Origin: Pseudorhodoferax aquiterrae
GTDB lineage: Bacteria; Pseudomonadota; Gammaproteobacteria; Burkholderiales; Burkholderiaceae_C
Length of the DNA: 64,000 nt
NCBI RefSeq assembly: GCF_014652235.1
Contig: NZ_BMYK01000001.1
Span: forward strand, 266,961 to 330,960
Direction: 5' to 3'
Part shown: piece after piece, positions 45,585-55,388 of the stretch
Layout: every line of letters starts with the position of its first letter
How positions within the stretch are numbered: position 1 is the first letter of the stretch
Program-made: the position numbers and the translations under genes
The notes under the pieces: model-generated
Databases searched by the model: none
What the model saw: the letters and a program-made list of their open reading frames with translations, nothing else
What the model was told of the DNA's origin: nothing

Positions 45585-46811
45585 ATGGCTGGACCCCTGG
45601 AGGGCATTCGCGTACTGGATCTTTCTGCCGTGCTGTCCGGCCCCATCGCGGCCGGCATGCTGGCCGACCAGGGCGCCGACGTGGTCAAGATCGAATCGCC
45701 GGACGGCGACACTTCGCGCCGCATCGGTCCGCGCAAGGACGACATCTCGGCCATGTTCCTGGCCGCTAACCGCGGCAAGCGTTCGCTGGTGCTGGACCTC
45801 AAGCAGCCGGCCGCCCAGCAGATCGTGCGCGAGCTCGCGCAGCGCGCCGACGTGCTGATCGAGAACTTCCGCCCGGGCGCCATGGACCGTCTGGGCCTGG
45901 GCCACGCAGCGCTGCTGGCGCTGAACCCGCGCCTGGTCTACCTGTCGATCAGCGGCTTCGGCCAGACCGGCCCGAACGCCGGCGAGCGCGCCTACGACGC
46001 CGTAATCCAGGCCGTCTCGGGCATTAGCGCCTCGCACCGCAACCAGATCAGCGGCGAGCCGCAGGTCCTGGCCGCCGCGCTGTGCGACAAGCTCACCGCG
46101 CTGACGGCCGCCCAGGCCATCTGCGCGGCGCTGCTGGCCCGCGCGCGCACCGGCAAGGGGCAGTGGGTGGAACTGGCCATGCTGGACGCAGCCGTCTCCT
46201 TCCAGTGGCCCGACGCCATGTACAACCACGTCTGGCTCGACGACGCGCCGCCGGCCTCGCCCGAGTTCGGCGTGAGCCAGAAGCCCTGGAAGACCGCCGA
46301 CGGCTACGCCGTGGCCTCGGGCCCGCAACCGGTCGAGTTCGCCGGCCTGTGCGCAGGCTTCGGCCGGCCCGAACTCGCCAAGGACCCGCGCTTCGCGAGC
46401 GTGGACGGGCGCTTCCGCCATGCGGCCGCGCTGCGCGAGGAGCTCGATCCGCAGGCGGCCGCCATCGACACCGCCACCCTGCTCGAACGCATGCGCGCGC
46501 AGAACTGCCCCGTGGGCCGCGTGAACGAGCGCCACGAGGTGCTGGCCGACCCGCAGGTGCTGCACAACGGCACCCTGGTCGAGGTCGACCACGGGGCCTT
46601 GGGCCGCGTGCGGCTGCCGCGCTCGCCCGCGCGGTTCAACGGTACGCCCGCAGCAGGCCCCGGGCCGGCCCCGCATCTGGGCCAGCATGCGGCCGACGTG
46701 CTGGCCGAGCTGGGGCATGACGCGGCGCAGCAAAATGCCTGGCGCGCGGCCGGCGTGCTCGGCCCCGCGCCCGCGTCTGGAAAATCGTCCGTTCCGACGA
46801 CGCCCCGCTGA
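45585..46811 (+). CDS. CaiB/BaiF family CoA-transferase
   Basis: The 408-residue class III CoA-transferase begins GPLEGIRVLDLSAVLSGPIAAGMLADQGADVVKIE and contains FRPGAMDRLGLG, SISGFGQTGP and ERAYDAVIQAVSG. The last of these carries the catalytic aspartate that forms the acyl anhydride. It moves CoA from a donor thioester to a carboxylic acid without ATP use. AGGAG precedes the ATG. Its last codons (SSVPTTPR) overlap a copy of the regulon palindrome that serves the next gene. It probably activates the same acid class as the nearby ligases by an energy-saving route (inference). Confidence 0.92.
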   Translation: MAGPLEGIRVLDLSAVLSGPIAAGMLADQGADVVKIESPDGDTSRRIGPRKDDISAMFLAANRGKRSLVLDLKQPAAQQIVRELAQRADVLIENFRPGAMDRLGLGHAALLALNPRLVYLSISGFGQTGPNAGERAYDAVIQAVSGISASHRNQISGEPQVLAAALCDKLTALTAAQAICAALLARARTGKGQWVELAMLDAAVSFQWPDAMYNHVWLDDAPPASPEFGVSQKPWKTADGYAVASGPQPVEFAGLCAGFGRPELAKDPRFASVDGRFRHAAALREELDPQAAAIDTATLLERMRAQNCPVGRVNERHEVLADPQVLHNGTLVEVDHGALGRVRLPRSPARFNGTPAAGPGPAPHLGQHAADVLAELGHDAAQQNAWRAAGVLGPAPASGKSSVPTTPR

Positions 46812-46828
46812 GGCACCGCCGCGAACAT
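46785..46828 (+). promoter_or_regulatory. Operator TCGTCCGTTCCGACGA inside the CaiB gene end (regulon site)
   Basis: The palindrome at 46785-46800 lies within the last codons of the CoA-transferase. A weak GAACAT (46823-46828) follows after 22 bases. It would start the long thiolase-transporter operon. Confidence 0.55.
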
Positions 46829-46864
46829 CCCGCCCAGCCACCTGATCGCTAAGGAGACACTCGC

Positions 46865-48043
46865 ATGGCAGAAGCATTCATCGTCGCCGCCGCCCGCACC
46901 GCAGGCGGCCGCCGCAACGGCCGGCTGGCCGGCTGGCACCCGGCCGACCTGGCCGCCCAGGTGCTGGACGCGCTGGTGGCCCGCACGGGCGCCGACCCGG
47001 CCCTGGTGGAAGACGTGATCCTGGGCTGCGTGGGCCAGGCCGGCGAGCAGTCCACCAACATCGCGCGCAACGCCGTGCTGGCCTCCAGCCTGCCCGAGTC
47101 CGTTCCCGGCACCTCGATCGACCGCCAGTGCGGCTCCTCGCAGCAGGCCCTGCATTTCGCGGCCCAGGCCGTGATGGCCGGCAGCATGGACGTGGTGATC
47201 GCCGCCGGCGTGGAGAGCATGACGCGCGTGCCCATGGGCACGCCCGGCATCCTGGCGGCCAAGGCCGGGCTGGGCACCTACATGAGCCCCGCGATGCAGC
47301 GGCGCTACCCCGGCGTGCAGTTCAGCCAGTTCACGGGGGCCGAGCAGATCGCCGTGAACTACAAACTGTCCAAGGAGCAACTGGACGCCTACGCGCTGCT
47401 GAGCCACCAGCGCGCCGCGGCCGCGACCAAGGCCGGCCACTTCCGGGACGAGATCGTGCCCGTGGCCGTGCGCATGGCCGACGGCACCGAGCCCGGCGAG
47501 CAGCACCTGGCCGACGAAGGCATCCGCGCCGAGGCCACGTTGGAGAGCATCGCCGCCGTCAAGCTCATCGCCGAGGGCGGCCGCTGCACGGCGGCCACGG
47601 CCAGCCAGATCTGCGACGGCGCCAGCGGCGTGATGGTCGTCAACGAGCGCGGCTTGAAAGCCCTGGGCGTCAAGCCCCTGGCCCGCATCCACCACATGAG
47701 CGTGCTCGGCCACGACCCGGTCATCATGCTGGAGGCGCCGATCCCGGCCACGCAGCGCGCGCTCAAGAAGGCCGGCATGTCGATCTCCGACATCGACCTG
47801 TTCGAAGTCAACGAGGCCTTCGCGCCGATCCCGCTGGCCTGGCTGCAGGCCACGGGCGCCGACCCGGCCCGCCTGAACGTCAACGGCGGCGCCATCGCGC
47901 TGGGCCACCCGCTGGGTGCCTCGGGCACCAAGCTCATGACCACGCTGGTGCACGCGCTGGGCCAGCGCGGCAAGCGCTACGGCCTGCAGACCATGTGCGA
48001 AGGCGGCGGCATGGCCAACGTGACCATCATCGAACGGCTCTGA
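46865..48043 (+). CDS. Acetyl-CoA acetyltransferase / thiolase
   Basis: The 392-residue thiolase has the nucleophile in TSIDRQCGSSQQALH (about Cys89), EVNEAFAPIPLAW, the histidine block GGAIALGHPLGASG, and TMCEGGGMANV with the second cysteine. It differs from the thiolase at 27782 by QCGSSQ in place of FCGSGI, a hallmark of another thiolase subgroup, so it likely acts on different 3-ketoacyl-CoAs. AAGGAG lies ten bases upstream of the ATG. It is the first gene of an operon that continues through the LivGFHM transporter. Confidence 0.93.
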   Translation: MAEAFIVAAARTAGGRRNGRLAGWHPADLAAQVLDALVARTGADPALVEDVILGCVGQAGEQSTNIARNAVLASSLPESVPGTSIDRQCGSSQQALHFAAQAVMAGSMDVVIAAGVESMTRVPMGTPGILAAKAGLGTYMSPAMQRRYPGVQFSQFTGAEQIAVNYKLSKEQLDAYALLSHQRAAAATKAGHFRDEIVPVAVRMADGTEPGEQHLADEGIRAEATLESIAAVKLIAEGGRCTAATASQICDGASGVMVVNERGLKALGVKPLARIHHMSVLGHDPVIMLEAPIPATQRALKKAGMSISDIDLFEVNEAFAPIPLAWLQATGADPARLNVNGGAIALGHPLGASGTKLMTTLVHALGQRGKRYGLQTMCEGGGMANVTIIERL

Positions 48044-48110
48044 CCGCGCTCGCCGGCGGGTGCGCAGCAGCGCCCGCCGTTTTCGAACCACAAGAACGAA
48101 GGACCGACGC

Positions 48111-48907
48111 ATGGCACAAGACCATCGTGGAGACAAACCCCTGCTGCACATCGAGGGCGTGACGGTGCGCTTCGGCGGCATCGTGGCGCTGGACGGCGTC
48201 TCGTTCGACGTCGCGCGCGGCCAGATCTGCGGGCTGATCGGCCCCAACGGCGCCGGCAAGAGCACGCTGTTCAACTGCCTGTCGCGGCTGTACACCTTCA
48301 GCAGCGGCCGCATCGAGTTCGAGGGCCAGCCCCTGGCCAGCCTGCCGCGCCACAAGATGGCCGGCCTGGGCATCGGCCGCACCTTCCAGAACCTGGCGCT
48401 GTTCCGCACCATGACCGTGCTCGAGAACGTGCTGATCGGCTGCCACAGCAAGCACCACGCGGGCTTTCTGCGCAACGCCTTCCGGCTGCCCGGCGTGGCC
48501 CGCATCGAGGCCGACGCGCTGGCACGGGCGCGCGAACTCATCGATTTCCTGGAGTTGGGGCCGGTCGCCGAGCGCACCGTGGCCGACCTGCCGTTCGGCA
48601 CGCAAAAGCGCGTGGAACTGGCGCGCGCGCTGGCGTCGGAGCCGCAGCTGCTGCTGCTCGACGAGCCGGCCTGCGGGCTCAACCACGAGGAGCTGGAAAG
48701 CCTGGGCGAACTGATCCTGGACATCCGCAACCGGCGCCGCGTCACCGTGCTGCTGGTGGAGCACCACATGAGCCTGGTGATGGGTGTCTCCGACAAGGTG
48801 GTCGCACTGAACTTCGGCAAGAAGATCGCCGAGGGCACGCCGGAGCAGGTGCGCGCGCATCCCGAAGTGATCCGGGCGTACCTGGGTGAAGAGGAAACGG
48901 AAGCGGC

Positions 48908-48911
<4 letters not shown>
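48111..48911 (+). CDS. livG: Branched-chain-type ABC transporter ATP-binding protein LivG
   Basis: The 266-residue ATPase has GPNGAGKSTLFN (Walker A), the LivG-type insertion LGIGRTFQNLALF, a signature-equivalent DLPFGTQKRVELARAL, LLLLDEPACGLNHEE (Walker B) and VEHHMSLVM (switch histidine). GAAGGA precedes the ATG at 48111, preferred over an earlier in-frame start that would overlap no ribosome site. It pairs with LivF to power uptake through LivH and LivM. It follows a thiolase gene by 67 bases in the same operon. Confidence 0.94.
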
Positions 48912-49624
<713 letters not shown>

Positions 49625-49629
49625 GAGAC

Positions 49630-50502
49630 ATGGACGCCTTCATCCACCAGCTGCTGGCGGGCCTGGCCACGGGCGGCATCTACGCCAGCGTGGCGCTGGC
49701 CCTGGTCATGATCTACCAGGCCACGCACCACATCAACTTCGCCCAGGGCGAGATGGCGATGTTCTCCACCTTCATCGCCTGGAGCCTCATGCAGGCCGGC
49801 CTGCCCTACTGGGCCGCCTTCGTGGCGACCGTGGTGCTGTCCTTCATCCTCGCGGCCGTGGTCGAGTTCACCGTGATCCGGCCCATGCACGACAAGCCCG
49901 TGCTCGCGGTCGTCGTGGTCTTCATCGGCCTGCTGGTGATCTTCCACAGCCTGGCCGGCTGGCTGTTCGGCTACACCATCAAGCAGTTCCCGAGCCCCTT
50001 CCCGTCGGACGCCTGGTTCGCCAGCTCGCTGATGTCGGCGCACGAGGTCGGCGCGATCTTCGTCACGCTGTGTGTGGTGGCCCTGCTGTTCAGCTTTTTC
50101 CGCTTCACGCCGCTGGGCCTGGCCATGCGCGCTGCGGCGCAGAACGCGGCGTCCTCGCGCCTGGTCGGCATCAACGTGGGCCGCATGCTGATGCTGGGCT
50201 GGGGCCTGGCCGGCGCCATCGGCGCCGTGGCCGGCATGATGGTCGCGCCGGTCGTGTTCCTGGACCCGCACATGATGAGCGGCGTGCTGCTCTACGCCTT
50301 CGCGGGCGCGCTGATCGGCGGCATCGACAACCCGGTGGGCGCCGTGCTGGGCGGCTTCATCGTCGGCGTGCTGGAGAACCTGATCGGCACCTACGTGGTA
50401 GGCACCGAACTCAAGCTGTCGGTCGCGCTCGTGCTGATCGTGGGCGTGCTCATCGTCAAACCGTCGGGCCTCATGGGCCGCACCATCGTCACGCGGGTCT
50501 GA
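49630..50502 (+). CDS. livH: Branched-chain-type ABC transporter permease LivH
   Basis: The 290-residue inner-membrane permease has about eight hydrophobic segments and the LivH marks GGIYASVALALVMIYQATHHINFAQGEMAMF at the N-terminus. The cytoplasmic EAA-like loop is FTPLGLAMRAAAQN with VGINVGRMLMLGWGLAG. GAGAG precedes the ATG five bases after the livF stop. It forms the channel with LivM; the ligand is set by the binding proteins. Confidence 0.94.
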   Translation: MDAFIHQLLAGLATGGIYASVALALVMIYQATHHINFAQGEMAMFSTFIAWSLMQAGLPYWAAFVATVVLSFILAAVVEFTVIRPMHDKPVLAVVVVFIGLLVIFHSLAGWLFGYTIKQFPSPFPSDAWFASSLMSAHEVGAIFVTLCVVALLFSFFRFTPLGLAMRAAAQNAASSRLVGINVGRMLMLGWGLAGAIGAVAGMMVAPVVFLDPHMMSGVLLYAFAGALIGGIDNPVGAVLGGFIVGVLENLIGTYVVGTELKLSVALVLIVGVLIVKPSGLMGRTIVTRV

Positions 50503-50507
50503 ACGCC

Positions 50508-51530
50508 ATGAACACGCAAGTCTCTTCCGCTTTGCCGATCGCGCCGGTCGCCGCGCCGGCTGCTGCAGCCCAGGCACCCGCCTCGCGCAAGACCCTGGTC
50601 TGGGTCGGCCTGCTGGTGCTGCTGGCCATCGCGCTGACCTTCGTGCTCAAGGGCTACCAGCTGTTCCAGGCCACCATGGTGCTGTCGTACGCGATCGCGC
50701 TCCTGGGCCTGAACATCCTGACCGGCTACAACGGCCAGATCTCGCTGGGCCACGGTGCCTTCTACGCCATCGGCGCCTACACCACGGGCATCCTGATGGA
50801 GCACGCGAGCATGCCCTACTTCCTCACGGTGCCCTCGGCGGCCGTGGTCTGCCTGGTCGTAGGCTACCTGTTCGGCCGGCCCGCCTTGAAGCTCGAAGGC
50901 CTGTACCTGGCGCTGGCCACCTTCGCGCTGGGCGTGGCGATGCCGCAGCTGCTCAAGTACAAGCACCTGGAGCAGTGGACGGGCGGCGTGCAGGGCATCG
51001 TGCTCATGAAGCCGGGCGCGCCGTTCGGCCTGCCGCTCACCGAGGACCAGTGGGTCTACCTGTTCTCGCTGATCGTCACGGTGGTCATGTTCGTGATCGC
51101 CTACAACCTGCTGGAAAGCGGCAGCGGCCGTGCCATGCGCGCGATCCGCGACCACGCCATGGCGGCCGAGGCCATGGGCGTGGACAACAGCCACTACAAG
51201 GCCATGACCTTCGGCGTATCGGCTGCGTTCACGGGCGTGGGCGGCGCGCTGTCGGCCATCGCGGTGCAGTTCGTCGCGCCGGACTCGTTCACGCTGTTCC
51301 TGTCGATCTCGCTGCTCGTGGGCATCGTGGTCGGCGGCGTGGGCACGCTGTACGGCGCGATCTTCGGCGCCATCTTCATCATGTTCGTGCCGACCTTCGC
51401 CGAGAAAGTCTCCAAGGCCGCGCCCTGGGCCGTCTACGGCGTGGTGCTGATCATCTTCATGTTCGTGATGCCGGGTGGTGTGGTCGGGCTGCTGCGCAAG
51501 ATCCAGGCGCGCTTCGGCCGTGCCGGATGA
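50508..51530 (+). CDS. livM: Branched-chain-type ABC transporter permease LivM
   Basis: The 340-residue permease has an Ala/Pro-rich N-terminus, then about nine hydrophobic segments with LNILTGYNGQISLGHGAFYAIGAYTTG (LivM hallmark), SGRAMRAIRDHAMAAEAMGVD as the coupling loop, and LLVGIVVGGVGTLYGAIFGA. It starts five bases after livH. Its end overlaps the phosphotransferase gene by 11 bases, which links transport with the acyl-CoA module behind it. Confidence 0.94.
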   Translation: MNTQVSSALPIAPVAAPAAAAQAPASRKTLVWVGLLVLLAIALTFVLKGYQLFQATMVLSYAIALLGLNILTGYNGQISLGHGAFYAIGAYTTGILMEHASMPYFLTVPSAAVVCLVVGYLFGRPALKLEGLYLALATFALGVAMPQLLKYKHLEQWTGGVQGIVLMKPGAPFGLPLTEDQWVYLFSLIVTVVMFVIAYNLLESGSGRAMRAIRDHAMAAEAMGVDNSHYKAMTFGVSAAFTGVGGALSAIAVQFVAPDSFTLFLSISLLVGIVVGGVGTLYGAIFGAIFIMFVPTFAEKVSKAAPWAVYGVVLIIFMFVMPGGVVGLLRKIQARFGRAG

Positions 51531-52515
51531 GCGGCAACAGCTGCTGGACGCCCTGCAGGCACTGGCCCCGCGGCTGGTGCCAGGGGGCGGCCCGGTGGCG
51601 GATCTGCGCCGCCTGTCGGGCGGCGCGAGCCAGCAGACCTGGGCGTTCACGGTCGCTGGCCAGGCACTGATCCTGCGCCGCGCGGCCACCGCGGAGAAGG
51701 GGCGCAACCATGGTGCGGCGGGTCTGGCCAACGAAGCGGCCTTGATCACGGCCGCCCGCGCAGCCGGCGTGCCGGCCCCGGCCGTGCGACACGTGCTGCG
51801 GCCCGAGGATGGGGCGGGCAGGGGCTTCGTGATGGACAGGCTGGAGGGCGAGACGCTGGGTCGGCGCATCGTGCGCGATCCGGCGCTCGCGCAAGCCCGC
51901 GGCGTGTTGGCGCGGCAGTGCGGTGCCGCGATGGCGCGCATCCATGGCCTCGCCGCTGATCGGCTGCCGGCCTTGCGCACGGCCTGCGCGCGGGCGGAGC
52001 TGGCCTTCCAGGCCGAACTGCACAAGAGCCACGGCACGGTGCGGCCCGTGTTCGCGCTCGCGCTGCAATGGCTGGCGCGCCATGCACCACCCGATGTGCC
52101 GCAGCCGGTCCTCGTCCATGGCGACTTCCGCAACGGCAACCTCATGGTCGGTCCGGACGGCCTGCGCGGCGTGCTCGATTGGGAACTGGCCCACCTCGGC
52201 GACCCCATGGAAGACCTGGGCTGGATCTGCGTGCGCTCCTGGCGCTTCGGCGGCGGCAAGGCGCTGCCGGTCGGCGGCTTCGGCGCGCGCGAGGCGCTCT
52301 GCGCGGGCTATGTGGAGGCCGGCGGCCGGCTCGACGCGGCGCGGCTGCGCTGGTGGGAGATGCTGGGCACGCTCAAGTGGGGCATCGTCTGCGAGTCCAT
52401 GGTGCAGTCCTGGATCGACGGCTCCGAACCCGAACTCGAGAAGGCCGCGATCGGCCGGCGCGCGTCCGAAGCCGAATCCGACCTGCTGGCCCTGCTGGCC
52501 GAGGAGACCCGCTGA
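51520..52515 (+). CDS. APH/ACAD10-type phosphotransferase
   Basis: The 331-residue kinase-fold protein has LRRLSGGASQQTWAF (nucleotide loop), VLVHGDFRNGNLMV (catalytic HGDxxxxN), and VLDWELAHLGDPMEDLGW (metal-binding DWE). This is the aminoglycoside-phosphotransferase fold. Members next to acyl-CoA dehydrogenase genes resemble the kinase part of animal ACAD10/11, which phosphorylates 4-hydroxyacyl-CoA before dehydration. The GTG at 51520 overlaps livM; an upstream in-frame start would extend far into it. With DUF6285 and the acyl-CoA dehydrogenase, it forms an ATGA-coupled trio, so hydroxyacyl-CoA phosphorylation is the best guess rather than drug resistance. Confidence 0.85.
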   Translation: MPDERQQLLDALQALAPRLVPGGGPVADLRRLSGGASQQTWAFTVAGQALILRRAATAEKGRNHGAAGLANEAALITAARAAGVPAPAVRHVLRPEDGAGRGFVMDRLEGETLGRRIVRDPALAQARGVLARQCGAAMARIHGLAADRLPALRTACARAELAFQAELHKSHGTVRPVFALALQWLARHAPPDVPQPVLVHGDFRNGNLMVGPDGLRGVLDWELAHLGDPMEDLGWICVRSWRFGGGKALPVGGFGAREALCAGYVEAGGRLDAARLRWWEMLGTLKWGIVCESMVQSWIDGSEPELEKAAIGRRASEAESDLLALLAEETR

Positions 52516-52877
52516 TGCAGGATCGACCGCACGCGCCCGAGCTGCTGCAGGCCGTGGTGCAGTTCCTGCGTGACCGCGTGCTGCCCGCCACCGAGGGCGC
52601 GCTGGCCTACCAGGTGCGCGTGGCCGCCAATGCGCTGGCCATCGCGCAGCGCCAGGTGGAGCAGGGCGCGGACGCCCAGGCGCGCGAGCTGGAAGGATTG
52701 CGCGCACTGCTGGGCGCCGGTGCGCCGACGGCGCTGGAGGCCGCCAACCGCCTGCTGTGCGAACGCATCGCCGCGGGCGCCATGGACCTCGCCACCCCGG
52801 GCCTGCTGGCCCATCTGCAGGCCACGACGGCCGCCAAGCTCGCCATCGACCAACCAGGGTATTCGGACGAACCATGA
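52515..52877 (+). CDS. DUF6285-type protein
   Basis: The 120-residue, nearly all-helical protein (PELLQAVVQFLRDRVLP, AYQVRVAANALAIAQRQVEQG, LCERIAAGAMD, LLAHLQATTAAKLAID) resembles small proteins annotated as DUF6285, which typically follow phosphotransferase genes. Its start overlaps the phosphotransferase stop (TGATG) and its stop overlaps the acyl-CoA dehydrogenase start (ATGA). This implies a fixed-ratio complex among the three. No catalytic motif is visible; a regulatory or stabilising subunit is likely. Confidence 0.75.
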   Translation: MQDRPHAPELLQAVVQFLRDRVLPATEGALAYQVRVAANALAIAQRQVEQGADAQARELEGLRALLGAGAPTALEAANRLLCERIAAGAMDLATPGLLAHLQATTAAKLAIDQPGYSDEP

Positions 52878-54151
52878 ACTTCGATCTTCCCGCCGACCTC
52901 GTGGCCTACCTGGCCGAACTCGACGCCTTCATCGAACGCGAGATCGTCCCCCTGCAGCAGCAGGACGACAACCAGCGCTTCTTCGACCACCGGCGCGAAT
53001 GGGCGCGCACCGATTTCGAGAACGGCGGCCTGCCGCGCCACGAATGGGAGGCCTTGCTGGGCGAGGCACGCCGGCGTGCCGACCGCGCCGGCCACCTGCG
53101 CTTCGCGCTGCCCAGGGAATTCGGTGGCCGGGACGGCAGCAACCTGTGGATGGCGGTGATCCGCGACCACTTCGCGTCCAAGGGCCTGGGCCTGCACAAC
53201 GACCTGCAGAACGAGCATTCCATCGTCGCCAACAACCCCTTCGTGCTGATCCTGCGCGACTTCGGCACGCCGGCGCAGCAGCAGGAGTTCACGCAGGGCA
53301 TGCTGGACGAGCGCTTCAAGATCGCCTTCGGCCTGACCGAGCCAAACCACGGCTCGGACGCCACCCACATGGAAACCCGCGCCGTGCGCGAGACGCGCGG
53401 CGGCCGTGCTGGCTTTCGCATCGATGGCGAGAAGATGTGGACCACGGGCATGCACGTCGCCACGCACTGCCTGGTGTTCGCGCGCACCAGTGGCGTGGAC
53501 GGCGCGGCCAAGGGCATCAGCGCGCTGCTGGTGCCCTCGAAGACGGAGGGCGTGAAGGTCGAGGAATACCTCTGGACCTTCAACATGCCGACCGACCACC
53601 CGCGCGTGAGCTTCACCAACGTCTGGGTGCCGGAAGACGCGCTGCTGGGCCCGCTGGACGGCGGCCTGGCCATCGCCCAGCACTTCGTGCACGAGAACCG
53701 TATCCGCCAGGCCGCCTCCAGCCTGGGCGCAGCCGACTACTGCGTGCGCGAGAGCGTGCGCTATGCGCGCGAGCGCAAGCCCTTCGGCGAGGAGCTCGCG
53801 CGCAACCAGGGCATCCAGTTCCCGCTCGTGGAACTGGCGACGCAGGTGGAAATGCTGCGCCTCTTGATCCGCAAGACCGCCTGGCAGATGGACCAGATGC
53901 CCAAGCCCGAGGTCGAGAAGCGGCTGTCGGACAAGGTCTCCATGTGCAACTACTGGGCGAACCGGCTGGTCTGCGAGGCGGCCGACCGGGCCATGCAGGT
54001 ACACGGCGGCATGGGCTACTCGCGCCACAAGCCCTTCGAGCACATCTACCGCCACCACCGCCGCTACCGCATCACCGAAGGCTCCGAGGAAATCCAGATG
54101 CGCAAGGTGGCCGGGCACCTGTTCGGCTACATGGGCGCGGGCAAGCACTGA
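52874..54151 (+). CDS. Acyl-CoA dehydrogenase (ACAD10/11-like group)
   Basis: The 425-residue enzyme has FGLTEPNHGSDATHMETRA, KMWTTGMHVATHCLVFART, RKPFGEELARNQGIQFPLVELA, QVHGGMGYSRHKPFEHIYRHHR, and ITEGSEEIQMRKVAGHLFG with the catalytic glutamate in TEGS. The bulkier N-terminal region (QQQDDNQRFFDHRREWARTDF) sets it apart from the enzyme at 39200 and fits the group coupled to APH-type kinases. It is translationally coupled to DUF6285. A half-site TCGGACGA lies at 52863-52870 but no matching -10, so it is probably read from the operon promoter. Confidence 0.92.
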   Translation: MNFDLPADLVAYLAELDAFIEREIVPLQQQDDNQRFFDHRREWARTDFENGGLPRHEWEALLGEARRRADRAGHLRFALPREFGGRDGSNLWMAVIRDHFASKGLGLHNDLQNEHSIVANNPFVLILRDFGTPAQQQEFTQGMLDERFKIAFGLTEPNHGSDATHMETRAVRETRGGRAGFRIDGEKMWTTGMHVATHCLVFARTSGVDGAAKGISALLVPSKTEGVKVEEYLWTFNMPTDHPRVSFTNVWVPEDALLGPLDGGLAIAQHFVHENRIRQAASSLGAADYCVRESVRYARERKPFGEELARNQGIQFPLVELATQVEMLRLLIRKTAWQMDQMPKPEVEKRLSDKVSMCNYWANRLVCEAADRAMQVHGGMGYSRHKPFEHIYRHHRRYRITEGSEEIQMRKVAGHLFGYMGAGKH

Positions 54152-54182
54152 TTCGTTCTACCAGAGCAACGAGGAGACACGC

Positions 54183-55388
54183 ATGCAGATCAACAGACGA
54201 CAGATCACCCTGGCCGCTGCGGCCCTGTGGGCCCCGGGCCTGGCGCTCGCGCAGAAGAAATACGACCCCGGCGCCAGCGACACCGAGATCGTGCTGGGCA
54301 TGCCCATGCCGCTGTCCGGTCCGGTCTCGGGCTATTCCATCGTGGGCAAGGTGGCCGAGGCCTACTTCAAGCAACTCAACGAGCAGGGCGGCATCAACGG
54401 CCGCAAGGTCAAGCTGCTGATCTACGACGACCAGTACTCGCCGCCCAAGACCGTGGAGGTGGCGCGCCGCATGGTCGAGCAGGACCAGATCCTGGCCATG
54501 TTCGGCAACCTGGGCACGGCGCCCAACCTCGCGATCCAGCGCTACATGAACGCCAAGAAGGTGCCGCAGCTGTTCGTGCAGAGCGGCGCCGGCCAGTTCA
54601 ACGATGGCGAGAAGTTCCCCTGGACCTCGCCCTTCCTGGGCAGCTACCAGGGCGAGGGCCGTGTCTTCGCGGCCCACATCCTGGCCCACAAGCCCGAGGC
54701 CAAGGTGGCGCTCTTGATGCAGAACGACGATCTGGGCCGCGAGATCCAGAAGGGCCTGCAGCAGGGCCTGGCCGGCAAGAGCGCCAAGCTCGTGGCCCAG
54801 GCCAGCTTCGAGGTGACCGATCCCACGGTGGACTCGCAGATCGTGCAGCTCAAGACCGCCGGCGCCGACGTGCTGGTGCTGGCCGCCACGGCGCGCACCG
54901 TGGCCCAGGCCCTGCGCAAGGCGGCCGAGCTCGGCTGGGAGCCGGACCGCTACGTCAATCTCGCGGGCTCTTCGGTCAAGATGGCGCTGGAGCCGGCAGG
55001 GCCGGACAAGGCCAAGGGCGTGATCACGCTGTCGGCCTGGAAAGAGCCTGCTGCCAAGCGCTGGGCCGCCGACCCCGAGATGCAGGCCTACCTGAACCTG
55101 CTCAAGACCCATGCGCCCGGTGTGGACCCGAACAACTCCTCGGGCGTGTCGGGCTATGTGGTGGGCCAGCTCATGGCCCACATCCTGCGCGAGTGCGGCG
55201 ACGAGCTCACGCGCGACAACGTACGGCGCATCGCCAGCAGTCTGAAGCAGCCCAGGATCGCGATGCTGCTGCCGGGCGTCAGCATCAGCACCTCCACGCA
55301 GGACCTGCACGTGTTCGCCGCGCTGCAGCCCGTGCGCTACAACGGGGTCGACCTCGACCCCATCGGTTCCGTCCTGAGTTTGAAATGA
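54183..55388 (+). CDS. ABC transporter substrate-binding protein (LivK type) of the LivGFHM operon
   Basis: The 401-residue periplasmic protein has a signal peptide with NRRQITLAAAALWAPGLALA. The type I fold follows: DTEIVLGMPMPLSGPVSGYSI, GGINGRKVKLLIYDDQYSPPKT, RYMNAKKVPQLFVQSGAGQF and VALLMQNDDLGREIQKGL. It is closely related to the protein at 31381-32598 and is the natural ligand-binding partner of LivGFHM upstream. GAGGAG precedes the ATG. The stop codon lies inside the first bases of the structured repeat (55381-55517). Confidence 0.92.
   Translation: MQINRRQITLAAAALWAPGLALAQKKYDPGASDTEIVLGMPMPLSGPVSGYSIVGKVAEAYFKQLNEQGGINGRKVKLLIYDDQYSPPKTVEVARRMVEQDQILAMFGNLGTAPNLAIQRYMNAKKVPQLFVQSGAGQFNDGEKFPWTSPFLGSYQGEGRVFAAHILAHKPEAKVALLMQNDDLGREIQKGLQQGLAGKSAKLVAQASFEVTDPTVDSQIVQLKTAGADVLVLAATARTVAQALRKAAELGWEPDRYVNLAGSSVKMALEPAGPDKAKGVITLSAWKEPAAKRWAADPEMQAYLNLLKTHAPGVDPNNSSGVSGYVVGQLMAHILRECGDELTRDNVRRIASSLKQPRIAMLLPGVSISTSTQDLHVFAALQPVRYNGVDLDPIGSVLSLK

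Noticed and set aside
51520..52515. Aminoglycoside resistance gene
   Set aside because: The kinase fold is shared with APH enzymes, but coupling to DUF6285 and an acyl-CoA dehydrogenase points to acyl-CoA metabolism.
52863..52870. TCGGACGA as another regulon operator before the acyl-CoA dehydrogenase
   Set aside because: Only one half-site, four bases from the ATG, with no -10 in register; the gene is coupled to the upstream operon.
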